This document shows positions 16,807 to 24,609 of a stretch of DNA of 64,000 bases, piece after piece. The stretch comes from an uncultured Tissierellia bacterium. GTDB taxonomy: Bacteria > Bacillota > Clostridia > Tissierellales > Peptoniphilaceae. The stretch spans positions 43,878 to 107,877 of the forward strand of contig CALAJY010000053.1 in NCBI GenBank assembly GCA_937923265.1, read 5' to 3'. A program made the position numbers and the translations under genes. Under the pieces are notes generated by a model. The model saw nothing but the letters and a program-made list of their open reading frames with translations. It had not been told where the DNA came from and searched no databases. Each line of letters starts with the position of its first letter. Positions within the stretch are counted from its first letter, which is position 1.

Positions 16807-17914
16807 GATTTCCGTCCTCTTCCACTTCCGCCAAATTCGCTTCGCTCTCCGCATCAAACAGGTGCATCTTCTCGGCCGGTGCATACAGGGAGATGGTATC
16901 TCCCCGCTTCACCTCTTCATCCGAGGGCACCCGCGCCAAGAAGGGGGTCTCTTCAATCTGACAGTGCAGATGCTTCTCCGATCCCAGTAATTCCAGCCAG
17001 TCCACCTTGGTCCTTATTTTTAGCGAGGCTCCCTTGGGCTCGGTCATCGTCAGGTGCTCCGGACGGATGCCCAGGAGGAGCTTGTCGGGACTTTGCGCCT
17101 TTTTCACCAGGGCCTGCTGGTCTTCCATCAGCGCATAGGGGCCAAAGGCCGTGTTGAGCGTACCGGTTCCTTGCGAGGAAGCGGCAAAGAGGTTCATCTG
17201 CGGGGAGCCGATAAAGCCTGCCACAAAGAGGTTCTTGGGATGGAAGTACACATCTTCGGGTCGACCCACCTGCTGGATGACTCCGCCATCCATGACGACA
17301 ATGCGATCCCCCATGGTCATGGCCTCCGTCTGGTCATGGGTGACATAGATGAAGGTCGTCCCCAACTGTTCATGGAGCTTCACAATCTCCATTCGCATTT
17401 GCACCCTTAACTTGGCATCCAGGTTCGAAAGCGGTTCATCCATCAGAAAGACCTTGGGATTGCGCACGATGGCTCTGCCCAGGGCCACACGTTGTCGCTG
17501 ACCGCCGGACAGCTCCTTGGGCTTCCGGTCCAGGAGCTGCTCCAGCCCCAGGATGCGGGCTGCCTCCCGGACCTTGCGGTCGCGCTCGGCTTTCGGCAGC
17601 TTCTTGATTTTTAAGGCATAGGACATGTTGTCCCGAACCGTCATGTGGGGATAGAGTGCATAGTTCTGAAAGACCATGGCAATGTTACGCTCCTTGGGCT
17701 CCACCTCATTGACCCGCTCCCCATCAATCAGCAGGTCTCCGGAGCTGATTTCCTCCAGGCCGGCGGCCATGCGTAGCGTGGTGGATTTGCCACAACCGGA
17801 AGGGCCGACAAAGACGATGAATTCGCCGTCGGCGATTTCCAGCTGAAAGTCCTTTACCGCATGAAAGCCGCCGGGATAGATCTTATGAATTCCACGAAAG
17901 CTGAGTTTCGCCAT
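16790..17914 (-). CDS. Sugar ABC transporter ATP-binding protein (UgpC/MsmK type)
   Basis: 374-residue ATPase energising carbohydrate importers. Walker A is GPSGCGKST, the signature is LSGGQRQRVALGRA and Walker B is KVFLMDEPLSNLDA. A C-terminal OB-fold regulatory (MalK/TOBE) domain follows to the end. It lies in the operon with two sugar permeases, the binding protein and the GH112 enzyme, so it probably powers that importer. A dedicated ATPase within the operon is somewhat unusual, since many Firmicutes share one MsmK. The start follows GGAGGTAAAA. Confidence 0.92.
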   Translation of the reverse strand: MAKLSFRGIHKIYPGGFHAVKDFQLEIADGEFIVFVGPSGCGKSTTLRMAAGLEEISSGDLLIDGERVNEVEPKERNIAMVFQNYALYPHMTVRDNMSYALKIKKLPKAERDRKVREAARILGLEQLLDRKPKELSGGQRQRVALGRAIVRNPKVFLMDEPLSNLDAKLRVQMRMEIVKLHEQLGTTFIYVTHDQTEAMTMGDRIVVMDGGVIQQVGRPEDVYFHPKNLFVAGFIGSPQMNLFAASSQGTGTLNTAFGPYALMEDQQALVKKAQSPDKLLLGIRPEHLTMTEPKGASLKIRTKVDWLELLGSEKHLHCQIEETPFLARVPSDEEVKRGDTISLYAPAEKMHLFDAESEANLAEVEEDGNHDPDL

Positions 17915-17923
17915 TTTTACCTC

Positions 17924-18133
17924 CTAACGATGGGCGCAATTGTAGCGCCAAAGCAAAAACAGAAAGAGGAACAGGGAGAGCAGCTGCAAGCCTAACCCGA
18001 AATATCCCGTTCTTCTCTGTCCGACAAATTGTAAAACCAAAGCTAAGATAAAGCCGCCGGTCATAAAGCAAAGGTGTCGCACCCGGTCGGTGGCCTCATG
18101 GTCCACGGGAAGATTTGTGTTCTTCATGGTCAT
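17924..18133 (-). CDS. Small two-helix membrane protein in the GH112 operon
   Basis: 69 residues with a polar N-terminal third and two hydrophobic stretches, FMTGGFILALVLQFVG and GLGLQLLSLFLFLFLLW, so probably two membrane helices. Short membrane proteins of this kind (perhaps the DUF6903 family) occur beside galacto-N-biose phosphorylase genes, but this assignment is tentative. The start ATG overlaps the gnpA stop as ATGA, showing translational coupling and supporting a real gene. It may help the transporter; function unknown. Confidence 0.6.
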   Translation of the reverse strand: MTMKNTNLPVDHEATDRVRHLCFMTGGFILALVLQFVGQRRTGYFGLGLQLLSLFLFLFLLWRYNCAHR

Positions 18134-20304
18134 TCTCCTCTCTCCTCTCTCCAGATAATCTCACCGGCACCGAGGGAAATTTTCTCCTCCCGTCCTTGGC
18201 CATCGAGGAAAGTGGTCTCTCTTTCCCGGTTACTATTATTGAAAATGGCATATTGACCGATTTCCGGATACACCGCAACCTCCACCTGAGGATCCTCCGC
18301 CCAATACTTCCGGATTGCCTCCTCCTTCCGCGCTGTAAACAGGATGGCCCGCTTCAGAAGGCGGGAATTCTCCGGGGAGTACGCAAGCCCACTCACATAA
18401 AAGCTGCGGCCCTTCCCATACTCCCGACAGGCCATGACGACGCTGTGGTTCCGGTAACATAGAACTTTCGTGTCTTCATCGATGGCAAAAAGATTGGAGA
18501 CGGGCTCTCCCAACTCGTTGTCCTTGCTCCATTCTTCCGTAATAAAGTGCTCCTGTTCTTCGACGTTATACCGATTGGTGGATTGGGAAAAGCCCATCTC
18601 GCGGTCAACCCCTAAGATATCGGCAAGCTGAAAATAGCGGCCCTGTTTGAGATAGGCACTGGGTTCGCCCACGCCGATCAACCCGCCTCCCCCGGCGACA
18701 AAGGCGCGAATCTTCTCCACCAGGTCGGGTTGATCAAAGTAGGAGCCGCCGGACCAGGCCGTCCCCGCATCTCCCGCATTAATGAGCACATCAATACCGG
18801 GATCAATGCCATGATCCAAGACTTCCCGGAAGGAAAGGAAACTCACGTCGACATCCATACCTGCCAGGGCTTCCATCATTCCCATATAGGAATAGCAGCG
18901 CTGGTACCATTTGCCGTGGGCAACGATATAGGGCTGCCAACGACGAAGTTCGCCCCAAGCGTTGAGAATCGCCACCCTACAGGTGCATGCCGGCCGATGA
19001 CCGTCGATGCGATCCATCATGTCTCGATATTCATCCGCGACCCAACCGATCTCCTTCATAAACTTTGGAAATTGGTTGGCCAGGGAGAGGTAGCCTCCAT
19101 AGCCGATGCGGTCCACGGGGCTCCGAAGAATGGCCCGACGGGCATTCAACCAATTTTGACGAGCCTCCCGAGAGGGATCATTCCCCGGATGGAAGGTATC
19201 CGGGAAGAAGTACGGCAGAAAGCGGCCTTCCGTAAAGCGAACGTGAGGAATATCCGAAATCAACCGCAGGGTAACGCCATCGCCCACCGAGCCAACCACG
19301 CCATCGAGACCAATCTCGGAGAAATACTTCCCATAGGGCTCGGTGCCAATCCAGTTATCTCCCAGGAACATGACCGCTTTTCTTCCGTGTTTGTGGACAA
19401 TCTCAACTAAACGTCCCGCCTTCTCACAGACGAACTTACTCAGAAAGTCCATGTAGTCGAGAAAATGGCCGGAAGGCAGACGGAAGGGGGAGTTATAGTA
19501 TCCTTCATCCACAAAATCCTCTGCCGTGAGGGCATAGCCCTTTTCCTTTTCAAAGGCGGCAAGCGCCTCGGTGGAGACACTGGCGGAGTAGCCGAACCAG
19601 TCCACGAATTTTTCCTTGGCCAGGTCATTAAACACCAGGGTAAAGTGGTAGAAAAAGGTGGTAAAGCGGACGATATCCGTCTTGGGATTCTCCGTGAGCC
19701 ACCGGTCGAGCCGGTCTTCCATGTACGAAGATGCTTTTTCCCCCATGGCATTGAAGGGAATCTGATGCTCCCGATCTCCCCAATCATTGGTAATGTGATT
19801 GTACATGGAGGTGGTGTCCCACGCCGCATAAGCTAAAAAGTTGACCGTATATTCATGGTAGGGTGTCGCAGAATCGCAGCAAACCTTCTTCCCCTCTTTG
19901 TCCAGATCCCAGAGACCGGGATCCAGGGCCTTTCCCTCGGTCCGGTCATAAAGCTGCCAGTACTTTTTGGGATCATGATCCAGGTCGGGCTCAATCTGCT
20001 GGTCGAAGTAGCCTTTGGCATACGGAATCTCCACATGGGAGGAAGTTGCGGTCACCCGTTCACTCATCAAGTAAAACTGCACCCGTTCGTCCAGGTGTTT
20101 CTTGGCGAAGGCATTATCTTCCCGGGCCACGAAATAGGTTGTATAGATCTGGGCGTCCAAGTCCTTCATCTCATCCGGAAGTTTGGTCCCATCGGAGTCC
20201 CGTAGGGCATCCGCCCCCAAATCCTCCATGATCCGTTTTGTCTCTTCCAAAAAATTTTCTTCACTGGGAAGGGTCAATCTTCCTTTACTCTTCTCTTTCT
20301 TCAA
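18130..20304 (-). CDS. gnpA: 1,3-beta-galactosyl-N-acetylhexosamine phosphorylase (GH112)
   Basis: 724-residue GH112 enzyme that cleaves galacto-N-biose/lacto-N-biose with phosphate to alpha-galactose 1-phosphate and GalNAc or GlcNAc. Family blocks include YTTYFVAREDNAF, FFYHFTLVFNDLAKEKFVDW, MFLGDNWIGTEPYG and the glutamine-amidotransferase-like middle domain (GIDVLINAGDAGTAWSGG). It acts in the cytoplasm on disaccharides brought in by the adjacent ABC importer, which come from mucin or milk glycans. The best start is a TTG at 20304, eight bases after GGAGG; no nearby ATG fits. Length is normal. The next gene is coupled through an ATGA overlap. Confidence 0.93.
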   Translation of the reverse strand: MKKEKSKGRLTLPSEENFLEETKRIMEDLGADALRDSDGTKLPDEMKDLDAQIYTTYFVAREDNAFAKKHLDERVQFYLMSERVTATSSHVEIPYAKGYFDQQIEPDLDHDPKKYWQLYDRTEGKALDPGLWDLDKEGKKVCCDSATPYHEYTVNFLAYAAWDTTSMYNHITNDWGDREHQIPFNAMGEKASSYMEDRLDRWLTENPKTDIVRFTTFFYHFTLVFNDLAKEKFVDWFGYSASVSTEALAAFEKEKGYALTAEDFVDEGYYNSPFRLPSGHFLDYMDFLSKFVCEKAGRLVEIVHKHGRKAVMFLGDNWIGTEPYGKYFSEIGLDGVVGSVGDGVTLRLISDIPHVRFTEGRFLPYFFPDTFHPGNDPSREARQNWLNARRAILRSPVDRIGYGGYLSLANQFPKFMKEIGWVADEYRDMMDRIDGHRPACTCRVAILNAWGELRRWQPYIVAHGKWYQRCYSYMGMMEALAGMDVDVSFLSFREVLDHGIDPGIDVLINAGDAGTAWSGGSYFDQPDLVEKIRAFVAGGGGLIGVGEPSAYLKQGRYFQLADILGVDREMGFSQSTNRYNVEEQEHFITEEWSKDNELGEPVSNLFAIDEDTKVLCYRNHSVVMACREYGKGRSFYVSGLAYSPENSRLLKRAILFTARKEEAIRKYWAEDPQVEVAVYPEIGQYAIFNNSNRERETTFLDGQGREEKISLGAGEIIWREERGE

Positions 20305-20318
20305 TGGGGTCTCCTCCC

Positions 20319-21188
20319 TTAACCTTTGTCTCCGCCTACCATCATTCCTTCGGTCAACTGCCTCTGCACCAAAATATAGAGGAGAAGGGTGGGGAGCATC
20401 ACAATCACCAAGCCGGCATAGAGTTTCCCGTATTCGGCAGCTCCTCGACTGGCCTGTTGCAAATTGATCAGGCCAACCGGCAGGGTATAGTTTTTTGTCA
20501 TCAATGTCTGCGCCAGAATATATTCATTCCAAAAGGACAGGAAGTTGAAAAGAATCACGGTAATAATACTGGGTTTCGCCATAGGAATCATGATATCCGT
20601 CATGGTTCGAAAGTATCCGGCTCCGTCAATATAGGCGGCCTCCTCATAGGTCTTCGAGATGGTGCGAAAGTAATTGCTCAACAGATAGATGGTAAAGGGG
20701 ATGGCGGTTGCCGCATAGATCACCGCCAAGACCACCGAATTGTTCATGAAAAAGGTCCCCCTCCAGTGAAAATATTGCCGGAGGCCCTTATCCCAGCCTA
20801 AGACCATCAAGAAGATGGGAATCACGATGTAGGAAAGGTTCACAAAGAGTCCCGCCTTTAAAAAACCATTGAGGAGCTTTCTCCCCCGGAACTCAAAACG
20901 TGAGAGTACATAGGAGGCAGGAAGAGCAACCGCCAATAAAATCACAAGGCCGAGGCCGGTCACCACAACAGAATTCAGGAAATAGGATCCCATCTCCGCA
21001 TCCTGCCACGCTCGGGCAAAGTTCTCCCAGGCAAAGCCCTGAGGGAGGGACCAGGCGTTCCCGTAGAACTCCCCATCCGTTTTTATGGAAGCAAGGAGCA
21101 CCCAAAAGACAGGAATCAAAACCAGGAGCGCCATCAAAAAGAGGCAAACTCCAACGAAGATTTTAAAAAAGTTATGATTCTTATTCAT
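20319..21188 (-). CDS. Carbohydrate ABC transporter permease (MalG type)
   Basis: 289-residue inner-membrane subunit with about six transmembrane helices and the cytoplasmic EAA loop EEAAYIDGAGYFRTMTDIMIP, which contacts the ATPase. It pairs with the permease encoded just upstream to form the channel for the galacto-N-biose type disaccharide. Two ATGs stand side by side; the second, at 21188, has the better spacing to GGAGG. It lies between its partner permease and gnpA on the same strand. Confidence 0.9.
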   Translation of the reverse strand: MNKNHNFFKIFVGVCLFLMALLVLIPVFWVLLASIKTDGEFYGNAWSLPQGFAWENFARAWQDAEMGSYFLNSVVVTGLGLVILLAVALPASYVLSRFEFRGRKLLNGFLKAGLFVNLSYIVIPIFLMVLGWDKGLRQYFHWRGTFFMNNSVVLAVIYAATAIPFTIYLLSNYFRTISKTYEEAAYIDGAGYFRTMTDIMIPMAKPSIITVILFNFLSFWNEYILAQTLMTKNYTLPVGLINLQQASRGAAEYGKLYAGLVIVMLPTLLLYILVQRQLTEGMMVGGDKG

Positions 21189-21197
21189 CATTGCCTC

Positions 21198-22091
21198 CTA
21201 GTACTGAATTAAGTCTCTCTCTGTCACCTTGTGAACCAAGGCGGCTAATCCAAAGGAAAAGAGAAAGACCACAACGCCGATCGCCAGGCCATAGCCGTAG
21301 CTGGAATTATCATAGGCCTGCGAATACATGTAGTTTAAAAGGGTCGCACTGGCTCCATCGGGGCCGCCGCCCGTCAATACACGAATAATTTGGAAGGCAA
21401 TGTTAATATTCGAAATAATATAAAAGGTGAGGGTTGTCCGAATGGTTTCCCAGCTCAAGGGAATGGTGAAGTCAAAAAACTGACGAAGACGTCCCGCTCC
21501 ATCCAACGAGGCCGCTTCATAAATAGGCTGGGGAATTTGCGCCATGGTGGACATATACATGACCATGTAATAGCCCATCGCCTGCCAGATCATGGCTCCC
21601 GCGATGGAATAGAGCACGGTGTTCTGCCGCCCCAGGAAGGGAATGTTCTGAAAGCCCTCTCCATGGAGTTTTCGCAGCAGTCCATTAATCAACCCATCAT
21701 CCATCCCGTAGACGGCCGCGAAAATCGAGGCAACCACGGCAATGGAAAGGATGTTGGGAATATAAAGGACAATGCGATAGAAATTTCTGCCCGGCAGTTT
21801 CTCGCGGGTAAGAATGGCAGCGGTGACGATTGCCAATGCCATCGTAACCAAACTGACAATCACAATAAGAAAGATGGTATTCTGAAAAGCCCGAATGAAT
21901 TTTTCATCCGAGGCGATTTTGGCAAAGTTATCAAAGCCAATGAATTCTTTGTTTCCGGAAAGGCCGCCCCATCGATAACCGGCGTTCACAAAAACACTGA
22001 TCGCCGGATAGACCATAAAAACGATATACAGCAGAAGAGCGGGAAAAGAACAGAGAAAGGTAAAGCGCTTACGGCTTTTACTTTGGTTCAT
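21198..22091 (-). CDS. Carbohydrate ABC transporter permease (MalF type)
   Basis: 297-residue permease with six predicted membrane helices and EAA loop YEAASLDGAGRLRQFFDFTIP. It is the larger-partner type of the sugar channel and is six bases upstream of the second permease gene. The start follows GAGGTAAGT. A weak hairpin terminator separates it from the binding-protein gene upstream, which would lower permease relative to binding-protein synthesis. Confidence 0.9.
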   Translation of the reverse strand: MNQSKSRKRFTFLCSFPALLLYIVFMVYPAISVFVNAGYRWGGLSGNKEFIGFDNFAKIASDEKFIRAFQNTIFLIVIVSLVTMALAIVTAAILTREKLPGRNFYRIVLYIPNILSIAVVASIFAAVYGMDDGLINGLLRKLHGEGFQNIPFLGRQNTVLYSIAGAMIWQAMGYYMVMYMSTMAQIPQPIYEAASLDGAGRLRQFFDFTIPLSWETIRTTLTFYIISNINIAFQIIRVLTGGGPDGASATLLNYMYSQAYDNSSYGYGLAIGVVVFLFSFGLAALVHKVTERDLIQY

Positions 22092-22116
22092 ACTTACCTC
22101 AAATCTAGCTTCATTA

Positions 22117-22162
22117 AGAGAAAAAGAGGAGGAGACGGCCAGGCCGCCTCCCTCTCCTGAAA
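22117..22162 (-). terminator. Attenuator between binding protein and permeases
   Basis: On the minus strand GAGGCGG-CCTGG-CCGTCTC, extended by flanking GA/TC-rich bases and followed by CTCCTCTTTTTCTC. It sits just after the binding-protein stop and is likely a partial terminator giving excess binding protein. Confidence 0.5.
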
Positions 22163-22163
22163 G

Positions 22164-23585
22164 TTATTTACCAAGTGCTGCTTTTAGCTGCTTGGCAGCA
22201 TCTACCACACCTTTTTGCCAATCCTCTGCCGTCTTTGATCCACTCATTACGGAATCAATGGTGGTGAAGAGGGCATCCGACATGTTGACACCTTCTACCG
22301 CAGGTACCGCAGCAAAGGACCCCATCGCCGGCTTGGCACCCTTACTATAGACCCCGTAAACTTCCTTCATCACAGGGTCGGTAATCAGCTTGTCCGCATC
22401 CACAACAGGCTGCAGCTGTTTGCCTTTTTCGTAGAAGGCTTTTACTGCCTCATCGGAATAGAGGTAGCTGATAAAGGCCTTGGCCAGCTCAGGTTCCTGG
22501 GCATTCTTCGGAATAAAGCACTGTTCAAAGAAGGTATAGGCGTAACGATCGCCCCCTTCTTTTAGCGCCGGCAGAGCCATATATCCCCAAGCAAATTTAT
22601 CAGAGACTTTATTGTCTTGGGATTCTTTCTGTGCCTTTTCCATCTCACCGATGATCCAGTTCCCGTTCGGCATAAACAAGGCCTTATCTTCCATAACGGC
22701 AAATTGGTTCTTGGTAAAGGACTCCTGGTTCGCTTGGGCGACCGTGTTCTTTTCCAGATACCCTTTCAGCTTCGCTACCGTATCGAAATAGGGCTTTGCT
22801 TCCTTTTCCCAGGCATCCGCATCATAGTTCATGAGCTTGTTGAAAAGGTCTGCCCCGCCTACTTCATTTAAAAGGGCAAAGCTGAAGCTATCAAAGTAAC
22901 CGGAAGTCGGATAAGTGAAAAGAGCCTTCCCATCCGCTTTTGCCGCTTCTCCGAGAGCAAAGAACTCGTCAAAGGTCTTGGGCAGCTCGTACTTTCCGCC
23001 ATCTTCCTTAAACATGGCCTTGTTGTACCAGAGACCCGTTGGGGAATAGAAGAGCGGTGCCAAGTAGGTCTTCTTATCTCCATAGGGTTGCGTATTGTAG
23101 GTATCTAAGAAGCCGGGAATCAGCTTTTCCTTGACGGTCTTCTCTTCTCCCAATACCTTGCCTTCCATGACGTCGGAAATATCCAGGAGCATCTTTTCCT
23201 TGATCATGGTCTCGTTCAAAGCTCCCTCGCCACCCATACTGTTATAGATGACATCCGGAACATCGCCTGCCGTGATCTGAGGACGAAGAACCTCGGCGAT
23301 ATTCTTTTCAAATTTGCTTTCCACCTTAGCACCGGTTTTCTTTTCAAAACCTTGGATTACGGCTTTCCAGCCCTCATCCCCATAGCCACTGAGTAAACCG
23401 GCCAGGCGCAAGGTCTTCCCCGAAAAATCCGTCGAGGTCTTCTCCCCTTCTTTTGCTTCCGAAGTTGAAGAGGAACCGGACTTATTCTCTGCCGTAGATT
23501 CCTTCTTCTCGGAACTACCACAGGCCGCCAGAGTTACCACCATCGCCAAAGCGAGGAGCCACACGGCAATTTTTTTCATTTTCAT
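22164..23585 (-). CDS. Sugar-binding lipoprotein of the GH112 operon (family 1 extracellular solute-binding protein)
   Basis: 473-residue substrate-binding protein. It has an N-terminal lipoprotein signal with lipobox LAAC (Cys about residue 22), a Ser/Lys/Glu-rich linker, then a two-lobed type-1 binding domain beginning FSGKTLRLAGLLSGYG. It is anchored outside the membrane and delivers a disaccharide to the two permeases. By context the ligand is galacto-N-biose/lacto-N-biose. The start follows GGGAGGGTTTCA. It is the first gene of the leftward sugar operon, next to the divergent AraC regulator. Confidence 0.92.
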   Translation of the reverse strand: MKMKKIAVWLLALAMVVTLAACGSSEKKESTAENKSGSSSTSEAKEGEKTSTDFSGKTLRLAGLLSGYGDEGWKAVIQGFEKKTGAKVESKFEKNIAEVLRPQITAGDVPDVIYNSMGGEGALNETMIKEKMLLDISDVMEGKVLGEEKTVKEKLIPGFLDTYNTQPYGDKKTYLAPLFYSPTGLWYNKAMFKEDGGKYELPKTFDEFFALGEAAKADGKALFTYPTSGYFDSFSFALLNEVGGADLFNKLMNYDADAWEKEAKPYFDTVAKLKGYLEKNTVAQANQESFTKNQFAVMEDKALFMPNGNWIIGEMEKAQKESQDNKVSDKFAWGYMALPALKEGGDRYAYTFFEQCFIPKNAQEPELAKAFISYLYSDEAVKAFYEKGKQLQPVVDADKLITDPVMKEVYGVYSKGAKPAMGSFAAVPAVEGVNMSDALFTTIDSVMSGSKTAEDWQKGVVDAAKQLKAALGK

Positions 23586-23618
23586 TGAAACCCTCCCATA
23601 TTTTTAAAGTCTCTTCAT

Positions 23619-23647
23619 ATTATAGAAATGAAAACGTTTAGTTTATA
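23619..23647 (-). promoter_or_regulatory. Operon promoter with overlapping cre-like site
   Basis: On the minus strand TATAAT (23619-23624) lies about 35 bases before the binding-protein gene. The sequence ATGAAAACGTTTAGTT (23628-23643) covers the spacer and resembles a CcpA cre site, mismatching at two positions. It suggests repression by preferred sugars. For the divergent AraC gene, TTGCCA (23656) and TATATT (23680) spaced by 18 bases form a likely promoter. Confidence 0.5.
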
Positions 23648-23719
23648 TAAATATCTTGCCATGATTTTCAATTTCTTGTTATATTGAGAAGGAGAACGGA
23701 AAGAGAAAGGAGACAGAAA

Positions 23720-24559
23720 ATGGCATTCATGGACAAGCAGGAAGCTCTCTCAGTCATTCGTCAGATAAAGTTACTCTATCTCCGAAAAGCAGATTCCCGC
23801 CAGGAGTGGAATTCCATTCTCCATCATCATCCTTATACCGAATTGTTCTATATTCTGGAAGGGCAGGGGAAGCTTCAGCTGGCAGACCAGGTACGGGAAC
23901 TTAAAAAAGGAGATCTCTTTTTGGTGGGACCCGACCTTCCCCATCGAGAGTTCATTCTCCCCAAAGGCTACCTGAGCTATTACGTGATGGGCATAGAAAA
24001 TCTTCACTTGGAATCCGAAGAGGAGCTCTCCGAGGATGCCATAAACTATCGCTCCTTCCAGAGTCTTTTCTTTTCTCCTACAAAGAGCGTTTCCTTTGCT
24101 CTCCTTTTCGAACAATTGGATCAGGCCCAGCGAAGCCAGGGTCCCTATGCCGATGAAATTCTCCAAAGACTTCTTGAAGTTTTTTTCCTACAGTTCCTCT
24201 ACCTCTCCGAAAGCCCCTTAACTCTCCAAGAGGATCTCACACCCGACCACCAATTACAATTTGCAAAAGAGTATCTCGATGTCCACTACGCTGCCAACAT
24301 CAGTTTGGACCAGCTTGCTAATCGCTGTTACCTGAATAAATACTACTTAAGTCACGCCTTTCAAAAGCGTTTTGGAATCTCCCCCATCGCCTACCTGCTT
24401 CGCCGTCGATTGGAAGCAGCCTGTCAGCTGCTGAAAACGACCTCCATGACCATGTTGGAAATCTCATCTGCGGTAGGTTTTAATTCCCAATCCTACTTTA
24501 ACAAGGCCTTCAAAGAGGTGTATTCCTGCACGCCCGGCCAATATGGAAGAAGGCAATAA
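23720..24559 (+). CDS. AraC-family regulator of the GH112 sugar operon
   Basis: 279 residues. An N-terminal cupin-like sugar-sensing domain (HHHPYTELFYILEGQGKLQL) is followed by two C-terminal helix-turn-helix units: LDQLANRCYLNKYYLSHAFQ and the MLEISSAVGFNSQSYFNKAF stretch. It is transcribed divergently from the binding-protein gene across 134 bases, the usual layout for an activator of sugar uptake genes. The start at 23720 is preceded by AAAGGAGACAGAAA; an earlier in-frame ATG would add 12 Arg-rich residues and lacks a site. Confidence 0.88.
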   Translation: MAFMDKQEALSVIRQIKLLYLRKADSRQEWNSILHHHPYTELFYILEGQGKLQLADQVRELKKGDLFLVGPDLPHREFILPKGYLSYYVMGIENLHLESEEELSEDAINYRSFQSLFFSPTKSVSFALLFEQLDQAQRSQGPYADEILQRLLEVFFLQFLYLSESPLTLQEDLTPDHQLQFAKEYLDVHYAANISLDQLANRCYLNKYYLSHAFQKRFGISPIAYLLRRRLEAACQLLKTTSMTMLEISSAVGFNSQSYFNKAFKEVYSCTPGQYGRRQ

Positions 24560-24609
24560 AAAAATCGAAGAGAGCACCGGATTTCCCGGCGACCCTTCGG
24601 CTTTTCTTC

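Noticed and set aside
24560..24609. Terminator between the AraC gene and selB
   Set aside because: Only loosely paired CGAAG/CTTCGG bases; no strong stem with a clean T-run.
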